Of a stretch of 64,000 bases of DNA, positions 58,177 through 64,000 are shown one piece after another. The position numbers and the translations under genes are program-made. The first letter of the stretch is position 1, and the number at the start of each line of letters is the position of its first letter. Source of the stretch: Bradyrhizobium sp. SZCCT0153 (GTDB lineage Bacteria; Pseudomonadota; Alphaproteobacteria; Rhizobiales; Xanthobacteraceae); contig NZ_JAFCKS010000001.1 of NCBI RefSeq assembly GCF_018129995.1, forward strand, positions 593,001-657,000. Direction: 5' to 3'. Under the pieces are notes generated by a model, which searched no databases, was not told where the DNA came from, and saw only the letters and a list, made by a program, of their open reading frames with translations.

Positions 58177-58286
58177 CGACGAGAGCACACGCGCATCCCA
58201 GCCATCGACGATTGGCGGTGGTTCGGCCGCAGCTGGCATCGTAGTTAGGCAGTGCGGCGGTTCGCCGCGCCTGCCGGGATGCGCCA

Positions 58287-59534
58287 TTGAACAAGCCTGT
58301 CGTCGTCTCCGAGGAAACGCTGACCGAGCCCGTCGTCGTCAGCGACGTGGCGCCCGCCGCTAAGGGTGCGGGGCCGGCCTATGTCGTGCTTGCCGGCATC
58401 AGCGTCTCGCACTTCCTCAACGACACCATGCAGTCGCTGATCGCCTCGGTGTACCCGATCCTGAAGGACACCTACGCGCTCGACTTCGCGCAGATCGGCA
58501 TGATCACGCTGGCCTTCCAGTTCACGGCCTCGCTGCTCCAGCCGGTGGTCGGGCACTACACCGACAAGAAGGCGCAGCCTTATTCACTGGCGATCGGCAT
58601 GGCCTCGACCTTCTTCGGCCTGTTGCTGCTGAGCGCCGCGCACCAATATCTCGTCATCCTCGTCGCCGCCGCGCTGGTGGGGCTCGGCTCGGCGGTGTTT
58701 CATCCCGAATCCGCGCGCATCGCCCGGCTGGCGTCGGGCGGCCGCTACGGCTTTGCGCAATCGGTGTTCCAGCTCGGCGGCAGTTTCGGCACCTCGATGG
58801 GGCCGGTGCTGGCCGCGCTGATCGTGGTGCCGTTCGGGCAGGGCAGCATCGCCTGGTTCTCCTCGATCGCGTTCCTCGCGATTCTCATCCTCTGGCGCAT
58901 CGGCCGCTGGTACGCGCCGCAGATCAAGGCGAAGAAGACGGTGGCGGCCCTGGCTCATCCCGATGCGCCGAGCTCGCGCCGCGTCGTCGTTGCGCTTCTC
59001 GTGCTGGTGGCGCTGTTGTTCTCCAAGCAGCTCTACGTCTCGAGCCTGTCGAGCTATTACATCTTCTACCTGATCGATCGTTTCGGCGTGTCGACCCAGG
59101 CCGCGCAGATGTACCTCTTCATCTTCCTCGCGGCGAATGCGGTCGGCGCGTTTCTCGGCGGACCGCTGGGCGATCGCTTCGGCCGCAAGATCGTGATCTG
59201 GATCTCGATCCTGGGCGCGCTGCCGTTCACGCTGGCGCTGCCCTATGCCGGCCTCTATGCGAGCGCGGTCCTGTCGGTGATCATCGGCCTGATCATCTCC
59301 TCGACGACGTCGTCGATCATCGTGTTCGCGCAGGAGCTGGTGCCGCATCGCTTCGGCATGATCTCCGGCGTGTTCTTCGGCGTCGCCTTCGGCATCGGAG
59401 GCCTCGGCGCCGCCGTGCTCGGCAAGCTCGCCGATCACACCTCGATCGCGTTCGTCTATCAGGTCTGCGCCTATCTGCCGGCGATCGGACTGCTTGCGGT
59501 GTTCCTGCCCAAGCTGCCGCGGCACGCGCGTTAA
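58287..59534 (+). CDS. MFS exporter, fosmidomycin-resistance (Fsr)-like
   Basis: 415 residues, twelve predicted membrane helices. VLAGISVSHFLNDTMQSLIA, SLLQPVVGHYTDKKAQPYSL, FQLGGSFGTSMGPVLAAL and GGPLGDRFGRKIVIWISILG fit the Fsr/FsrR group of proton-driven drug exporters. No ATG fits; TTG at 58287 after a GGGAT is the likely start. Substrate unproven. Confidence 0.88.
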   Translation: MNKPVVVSEETLTEPVVVSDVAPAAKGAGPAYVVLAGISVSHFLNDTMQSLIASVYPILKDTYALDFAQIGMITLAFQFTASLLQPVVGHYTDKKAQPYSLAIGMASTFFGLLLLSAAHQYLVILVAAALVGLGSAVFHPESARIARLASGGRYGFAQSVFQLGGSFGTSMGPVLAALIVVPFGQGSIAWFSSIAFLAILILWRIGRWYAPQIKAKKTVAALAHPDAPSSRRVVVALLVLVALLFSKQLYVSSLSSYYIFYLIDRFGVSTQAAQMYLFIFLAANAVGAFLGGPLGDRFGRKIVIWISILGALPFTLALPYAGLYASAVLSVIIGLIISSTTSSIIVFAQELVPHRFGMISGVFFGVAFGIGGLGAAVLGKLADHTSIAFVYQVCAYLPAIGLLAVFLPKLPRHAR

Positions 59535-59762
59535 CAAATCCTGCTTCGCTGCATTGCGGCTTCATCAATCGTTAGCAATTGCGGCGCGCATGCGTTGCAT
59601 TTTTGCAATGCTCTGGCCGCATCCGCGTGTGCGGTCAGAAAAAATCAACCTTAAAAATTAGGGTTAAGTGGCGCTTAAACATTTGCTGCCATCGTCCGTC
59701 CTGTGAGTTTCCAGAACGTGAGGCATCTGCATTTTGCCTCACCGGCCATAAGGACGAAGCCA

Positions 59763-60593
59763 ATGCGTAGCGTGAAGTCTCTCCTTGCCGCGGGTGCGGC
59801 AACCCTGATCTCGTCGATGGCGTTCGCCGCCGATATGCCGATCGCGGCGCCCCCTCCGATGTACGCTCCGCCGGCTCCGCCCGCCGACTTCGGCGGCTGG
59901 TATCTGCGCGGCGACGTCGGCATGACCAATCAGCGCGCCAAGAGCATCGAGGGCACCATAGCGCCTGGGTTCACGAAGACGACGGAGGGGCTCGGCTTCG
60001 ACTCGTCACCGCTGTTCGACCTCGGTGCCGGCTATCGCTTCAACAACTGGTTCCGCGCCGACGTGATCGGCCAGTATCGCGGCAAAGCCAATCTGCACGG
60101 CAGCGACAACGTCGTTGGACCTGGCTTCGTCGGCGTCAACAATTACACCGGCAGCAAGTCCGAGTGGGTCGTGATGGCCAACGCCTACGTCGACCTCGGC
60201 ACCTGGTGGTGCATCACTCCGTTCATTGGTGCCGGTGTCGGCGGCTCCTACAACAAGATCAGCGGCTTCCGCGACGACGGCGTGTCGTACAGCCCCGGCC
60301 TCAACAACAGCGTCGCCTACTTCGCCGACAACGGGAAGTGGAATCTGGCCTGGGCGGCCCATGCCGGTCTCGCCTACAAGGTCAATCCCGGGTTCACCGT
60401 CGAACTGGCCTACAGCTACATGGATCTCGGCGACGCGGCGCCCGGCAACTATCGCTTGTTCGACAACAGCGGCTCAGGCCCGAGCTCGATCAAGATCAAG
60501 GACATCACCTCGCACGACATCAAGCTCGGCGTGCGCTGGGATCTCAGCAGCCCGCCGGCCTACATGCCGCCGCCGCTCGTCACCAAGGGCTGA
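59763..60593 (+). CDS. Outer-membrane beta-barrel protein (Omp31/porin-like)
   Basis: 276 residues. Signal peptide SVKSLLAAGAATLISSMAFA; then a Pro-rich lead (APPPMYAPPAPPADFGGWYL) and alternating strands (YLRGDVGMTN, FRADVIGQYRG, WVVMANAYVDLGTW, WNLAWAAHAGLAYKV), ending DIKLGVRWDLSS. The first strand GWYLRGDVG is the rhizobial Omp31-type start. A strong terminator follows. The next gene is a second barrel of the same general kind. Confidence 0.88.
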   Translation: MRSVKSLLAAGAATLISSMAFAADMPIAAPPPMYAPPAPPADFGGWYLRGDVGMTNQRAKSIEGTIAPGFTKTTEGLGFDSSPLFDLGAGYRFNNWFRADVIGQYRGKANLHGSDNVVGPGFVGVNNYTGSKSEWVVMANAYVDLGTWWCITPFIGAGVGGSYNKISGFRDDGVSYSPGLNNSVAYFADNGKWNLAWAAHAGLAYKVNPGFTVELAYSYMDLGDAAPGNYRLFDNSGSGPSSIKIKDITSHDIKLGVRWDLSSPPAYMPPPLVTKG

Positions 60594-60623
60594 TCAGCAG
60601 CCTCATCGCTTAAGACCTCTTAA

Positions 60624-60650
60624 CGGCGCGGGATCATCCCGCGCCGTTTT
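60624..60650 (+). terminator. Rho-independent terminator after the first barrel gene
   Basis: CGGCGCGGGA-TCA-TCCCGCGCCG, a perfect 10-bp stem, then TTTT, 31 nt after the stop codon. Confidence 0.85.
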
Positions 60651-60760
60651 GCGTTGCGTATTTTTCATGGCGAGCGGTGACGAAGGGCTCCGGCGCAACC
60701 ATTGGTTAAGGTTAACGAGCCATGATCATGGCGAAAGTTCGAGTTCGATGGAGCGTTGCA

Positions 60761-61585
60761 ATGCGTAGGCTTTTGTTGGCGGCGGCAATGTTGGGGACGG
60801 TATCTGCCGCGCACGCGGCCGACATGCCGGATCTGCCGATCCTGCGCGGCAGCTTCACCGACGGCTTGAGCAAGTCCAACGTCAATTGGCAGGGAAGCTA
60901 TTTCGGCGCCCAGGGCGGCTACGGCGCGTCGGACGAACATTTCAGCGGCAGCAACAAGACGATGCTGGACACGCTGCTGGACCACAACGTTATCCAGCAG
61001 ATGGACGTGGCGAACTGGAATCTCGGCCTCGGCGGGCAGTCGACCCGGTCGAGCGGCTACGGTGCCTTCTTCGGATATAACGGCCAGTGGGACGATGTCG
61101 TCCTCGGCCTCGAGGTGAGCTATCTGCACGGCTCATTCGGTGGCACGTCACAAGCGTCCAAGGAGCTTGTCAGTGGCAGCGCGCTCAGCGACGGCTTCTT
61201 CCACGATGTCAGGGTGACATCGTCGGCCGGAATTTCAATCTCGGACATGGCGACGTTCCGCGGCCGCGCGGCGTATGCCTGGGGCTGCTTCCTGCCATAC
61301 ATCTTCGGAGGCTTCGCGCTCGGCAAGGCCGATATCTCGCGCAGCGTGCTCGTCGAGGACGCGGTCAGCGCCACGATCAACGGAGCTTATACGACCCTCC
61401 AGCCGCTGACCGCCAACGATACCGTGCACAACCACATGATCTACGGCTACACCGCTGGACTTGGCGTTGACGTCAACCTCGTCGGCGGGCTGTTCGCGCG
61501 CGCCGAATGGGAATACATCCGCTTCACCAGCAGCATCGACACGAATATCAACACCGTCCGCGCGGGCCTCGGCTACAAGTTCTGA
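60761..61585 (+). CDS. Outer-membrane beta-barrel protein
   Basis: 274 residues. Signal peptide RRLLLAAAMLGTVSAAHA; mature strands WQGSYFGAQGGYGASDEHF, YGAFFGYNGQWDDVVLGLEV, RGRAAYAWGCFLPYIFGGFA, YGYTAGLGVDVNLVGGLFAR and the C-terminal VRAGLGYKF, which ends in Phe as barrels do. ATG 60761 is preferred to 60722 because it gives a clean signal peptide and has GGAG upstream. Same fold as the previous gene but low identity. Confidence 0.85.
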   Translation: MRRLLLAAAMLGTVSAAHAADMPDLPILRGSFTDGLSKSNVNWQGSYFGAQGGYGASDEHFSGSNKTMLDTLLDHNVIQQMDVANWNLGLGGQSTRSSGYGAFFGYNGQWDDVVLGLEVSYLHGSFGGTSQASKELVSGSALSDGFFHDVRVTSSAGISISDMATFRGRAAYAWGCFLPYIFGGFALGKADISRSVLVEDAVSATINGAYTTLQPLTANDTVHNHMIYGYTAGLGVDVNLVGGLFARAEWEYIRFTSSIDTNINTVRAGLGYKF

Positions 61586-61657
61586 CGCGCGCGCATGGCG
61601 CCGGTTGACAGGTTTCCTCCGTCCTGATGCTCTGTCGCCCTGAGCGGGGCGACGGCG

Positions 61658-62248
61658 ATGAAGATCTACGGCGATACCAATTCCGGCAATTGTCTGAAGG
61701 TGAAATGGGTCTGCGACAAGCTCGCGCTGCCCTATCACTGGGTCGAGATCGACACCCGCAAGGGTGAGACCCGCACGCCGCAATTCCTCAAGATGAACGG
61801 TGCCGGCCAGGTGCCGACCGTCGAACTCGACGACGGCCGCACGCTGGCGCAGTCCAACGCCATCATCCGCTATCTCGCCCGCGACAGCGCGCTGATTCCG
61901 CGCGATGCGTTTGCTGCGGCCAAGATGGACGAATGGCTGTTCTGGGAACAGTACAGCCACGAGCCCTATATCGCGGTATGCCGCTTCCAGCTCGTCTATC
62001 TCGGCAAGGACGCGGCGGATCTCGATCCCGAGAAGGTCAAGCGCGGCTATGCGGCGCTTGAACGCATGGAGCAGCATCTCTCCGGCAGCCGCTTCTTCGC
62101 GGGCGAGGGAGCTTCGCTCGCCGATTTGTCGCTGCTCGCCTATACCCGCGTTGCGCATGAGGGCGGCTTCGATCTCGGTCGCTTTGCTGCCGTCCGCCGC
62201 TGGATCGGCGAAGCCGAGGCCTATCTCGGCCTTCCATCGGCGCGTTGA
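61658..62248 (+). CDS. Glutathione S-transferase family protein
   Basis: 196 residues. MKIYGDTNSGNCLKVKWVCD (Ser/Asn at the active site), NGAGQVPTVELDDGRTLAQS (cis-Pro, QS contact), NAIIRYLARDSALIP, and a helical domain ending GGFDLGRFAAVRRWIGEAE. Resembles the GST at 42200. Followed 16 bp on by a GNAT gene, so probably one transcript. Confidence 0.9.
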   Translation: MKIYGDTNSGNCLKVKWVCDKLALPYHWVEIDTRKGETRTPQFLKMNGAGQVPTVELDDGRTLAQSNAIIRYLARDSALIPRDAFAAAKMDEWLFWEQYSHEPYIAVCRFQLVYLGKDAADLDPEKVKRGYAALERMEQHLSGSRFFAGEGASLADLSLLAYTRVAHEGGFDLGRFAAVRRWIGEAEAYLGLPSAR

Positions 62249-62264
62249 GCCTGGAGCTTTTCGC

Positions 62265-62729
62265 ATGAACGATAAGTCCGTTTCCATTCGTCCCGCACGT
62301 CGCGAGGACGTCCCTGCGATGATCGCAATGCTCGCCGACGATCATCTCGGGCGCGCCCGCGAGCGCGTGGAGGATCCGCTGCCTGCGGTCTATTACGCGG
62401 CGTTCGAGCGGGTCGAGCGCGATCCCAATCTCGCGCTCGTAGTCGCAGAGAGCGAGGGCAGGGTGGTCGGCTGCCTGCAACTCGCGGTGCTGCCAGGCAT
62501 CAGTTCGCAAGGCGGTATCCGCGGCCTGCTCGAGGACGTTCGCGTTGCTTCCGATTGTCGCAGCCGCGGCATCGGTGAATTGCTGGTGCATTGGGCAGTC
62601 GCGGAAGCGAAAGCGCGCGGCTGCAATCTGGTCGAACTGTTGACGCATCAGACGCGAGTCGATGCTCAGCGCTTCTACAAGCGGCTTGGGTTCACTGCGA
62701 GTCACGTCGGCATGACTGTCCGCTTTTGA
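62265..62729 (+). CDS. GNAT-family N-acetyltransferase
   Basis: 154 residues. SIRPARREDVPAMIAMLADD, LVVAESEGRVVGCLQLAVLP, LLEDVRVASDCRSRGIGELL (acetyl-CoA loop CRSRGIGE) and TRVDAQRFYKRLGFTASHVG are typical. Close behind the GST gene. Acceptor unknown. Confidence 0.9.
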   Translation: MNDKSVSIRPARREDVPAMIAMLADDHLGRARERVEDPLPAVYYAAFERVERDPNLALVVAESEGRVVGCLQLAVLPGISSQGGIRGLLEDVRVASDCRSRGIGELLVHWAVAEAKARGCNLVELLTHQTRVDAQRFYKRLGFTASHVGMTVRF

Positions 62730-62887
62730 CGCAGCTCTGCGGGAGCCTTGCGCGATCAGCACATTCGGATCGCGCGTGCGTTCGTATTAAGAGTGGGTAA
62801 ACTACCCAACCGTCGTTCACGTGGAACCAGGAACGAACGGTGCTACCGCTGCGTCTGAAACCGGGCTCGGTCGGTTCGGGGATTTCG

Positions 62888-63094
62888 ATGAAAAGCTATT
62901 CGATGATCAAGGTCGGCAACGACTACGTTGTGCAGGCCAATGACAAATGCATTTTGAAGGTCGGCAGCCGACGCCGTGCCGCGCAATTGATCAGCGATGC
63001 CACGGACTTGCTGAACGCGCTTGCCGTGGTCGAATCCCCTGATATCGCGCCGGAGGCGCCATCACTCGCGCGTGAGGCTCCGGAACTTCCTTGA
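62888..63094 (+). CDS. Small hypothetical protein (68 residues)
   Basis: MKSYSMIKVGNDYVVQANDK then CILKVGSRRRAAQLISDATD. A short beta-hairpin followed by a helix; the Pro/Glu-rich tail (SPDIAPEAPSLAREAPELP) is probably disordered. A longer frame upstream to 62840 is possible. Lies between the GNAT gene and the serC leader. Confidence 0.6.
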   Translation: MKSYSMIKVGNDYVVQANDKCILKVGSRRRAAQLISDATDLLNALAVVESPDIAPEAPSLAREAPELP

Positions 63095-63099
63095 CGACT

Positions 63100-63170
63100 C
63101 TTCCCGTTTCCCGTATCAGCCGCGGCGGGACACCTCCCCCCAACGGGAGGCTTACTATCTGGAAGGGTAG
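63100..63170 (+). ncRNA. serC leader RNA (alphaproteobacterial serC motif)
   Basis: CTTCCCG... then GCGGCGGGACACCTCCCC, CAACGGGAGGCTTACTATC and TGGAAGGG, directly before serC. CCTCCC (63133-63138) pairs with GGGAGG (63145-63150), and the outer CTTCC can pair with GGAAG. Position and the GGACACCTCCC...GGGAGGCTTACT core agree with the serC RNA motif described upstream of serC in alphaproteobacteria. The ligand is unknown. Confidence 0.6.
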
Positions 63171-63173
63171 ATC

Positions 63174-64000
63174 ATGACTGTAGCGAAGCCCGCTTCGCGG
63201 CCCAACGTGCCGCATTTCTCCTCCGGCCCCTGCGCCAAGCGCCCCGGCTGGAATGCCCAAAATCTCAAGGACGCAGCGCTCGGCCGTTCGCATCGCGCGA
63301 AGGTCGGCAAGACCAAGCTCAAGCTCGCGATCGATCTGACGCGCGAAGTGCTTGAAGTGCCCGCCGATTATCGCATCGGCATCGTGCCGGCGTCCGATAC
63401 CGGCGCGGTCGAGATGGCGCTGTGGTCGCTGCTTGGTGCGCGGCCCGTCACCACGCTCGCCTGGGAATCCTTCGGCGAGGGCTGGGTCAGCGACATCGTC
63501 AAGGAATTGAAGCTCAAGGACGTCACCAAGCTCAATGCGGCCTATGGTGAAATCCCCGACCTTTCGAAGGTCGATCCCAAGAGCGACGTCGTCTTCACCT
63601 GGAATGGCACCACCTCCGGCGTGCGCGTGCCGAACGCGGACTGGATCAGTTCTGCCCGCGAAGGCCTGACCATCTGCGACGCCACCTCGGCCGCGTTTGC
63701 GCAGCCGCTCGACTGGGCCAAGCTCGACGTCGTCACCTTCTCCTGGCAGAAGGCGCTCGGCGGCGAGGCCGCGCACGGCATGCTGATCCTGTCGCCCCGC
63801 GCGGTGGAGCGGCTCGAGACCTACAAGCCGGCTTGGCCGCTGCCAAAAATCTTCCGCATGACCAAGGGCGGCAAGATCAACGAAGGCATCTTCGTCGGCG
63901 AGACCATCAACACGCCGTCGATGCTCTGCGTCGAGGACTATCTCGACGCGCTGAACTGGGCCAAGTCGATCGGTGGCCTGAAGGCGCTGATCGCGCGCGC
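63174..64000 (+). CDS. serC: Phosphoserine aminotransferase (3' end outside the window)
   Basis: PLP enzyme of serine synthesis, 3-phosphohydroxypyruvate to phosphoserine. First 275 codons only. [14 protein letters not shown] at the start, [75 protein letters not shown] and the PLP lysine in [19 protein letters not shown] mark the longer alphaproteobacterial type. Starts at ATG 63174 behind the serC leader RNA. Confidence 0.95.
   Translation, partial: MTVAKPASRPNVPHFSSGPCAKRPGWNAQNLKDAALGRSHRAKVGKTKLKLAIDLTREVLEVPADYRIGIVPASDTGAVEMALWSLLGARPVTTLAWESFGEGWVSDIVKELKLKDVTKLNAAYGEIPDLSKVDPKSDVVFTWNGTTSGVRVPNADWISSAREGLTICDATSAAFAQPLDWAKLDVVTFSWQKALGGEAAHGMLILSPRAVERLETYKPAWPLPKIFRMTKGGKINEGIFVGETINTPSMLCVEDYLDALNWAKSIGGLKALIAR

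Overview
The window is chromosomal DNA of a GC-rich alphaproteobacterium, most likely a Bradyrhizobium or close relative (Nitrobacteraceae). This is inferred from the gene types: a type-2 lumazine synthase behind an FMN riboswitch, an L25 with an Ala/Pro-rich tail, a serC leader RNA, an lgt / SAM-methyltransferase / pgeF cluster and DUF992. Many short palindromic intergenic repeats of the kind common in that group point the same way. I see no tRNA, rRNA, CRISPR array, transposase, integrase or prophage.

Layout. 1-6.2 kb: the start of a MarR-type regulator diverges from ilvE. Then come a DUF2314 protein, hisS, a 4-oxalocrotonate tautomerase-like protein, a hotdog thioesterase, and on the minus strand proC and a YbjN-like protein. 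6.6-7.4 kb: FMN riboswitch plus ribH. 7.5-9.6 kb: a translationally coupled zinc metallopeptidase and ATP-grasp pair on the minus strand. 9.8-15.4 kb, minus strand: prs, a lipoprotein, pgeF, a MidA-like methyltransferase, lgt and a dienelactone hydrolase. 15.5-17.1 kb: a UbiK-like protein, then a small helix-turn-helix gene divergent from a frameshifted unknown gene across a perfect inverted repeat. 17.2-21.3 kb: rplY, pth, ychF, a DUF4282 protein and two MaoC hydratases. 21.4-26.8 kb: small membrane proteins, a secreted protein, two NTF2-like proteins, a decayed SEC-C gene and a pair of membrane paralogues, one frameshifted. 26.8-29.8 kb: uvrB, with a palindromic repeat inside its reading frame. 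30.1-31.3 kb: a stand-alone FRG-pYEATS fusion. 31.4-38.1 kb: small zinc-binding and unknown proteins, a LysR regulator, a TauE/SafE exporter, a GST and a DUF1800/DUF1501 pair. 38.1-42.9 kb: a DUF559 nuclease-like gene bracketed by palindromes, an IsdG-type monooxygenase, an aldo/keto reductase, a GNAT, a membrane PAS protein, two tiny membrane proteins and a GST. 43.4-47.5 kb: aspartate aminotransferase, a DUF992 protein and an EF-G-like GTPase. 47.5-54.9 kb: an AraC regulator with an overlapping partner, a diguanylate cyclase, an XRE regulator with a SulP transporter, and aroE. 55-64 kb: an alpha-hydroxy-acid oxidase, glmM, an MFS exporter, two outer-membrane beta-barrels, a GST, a GNAT, a small protein and serC (cut by the window end).

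Most of the window is housekeeping metabolism (amino acids, riboflavin, PRPP, translation, cell envelope) broken up by repeat-rich intergenic islets. The most unusual items are the FRG-pYEATS protein, the metallopeptidase/ATP-grasp pair, the palindrome within uvrB, the EF-G-like protein without its catalytic histidine, and the regulator/operator/frameshifted-gene locus at 15.8-17.1 kb. All gene calls come from reading translations and motifs; no database search was run.
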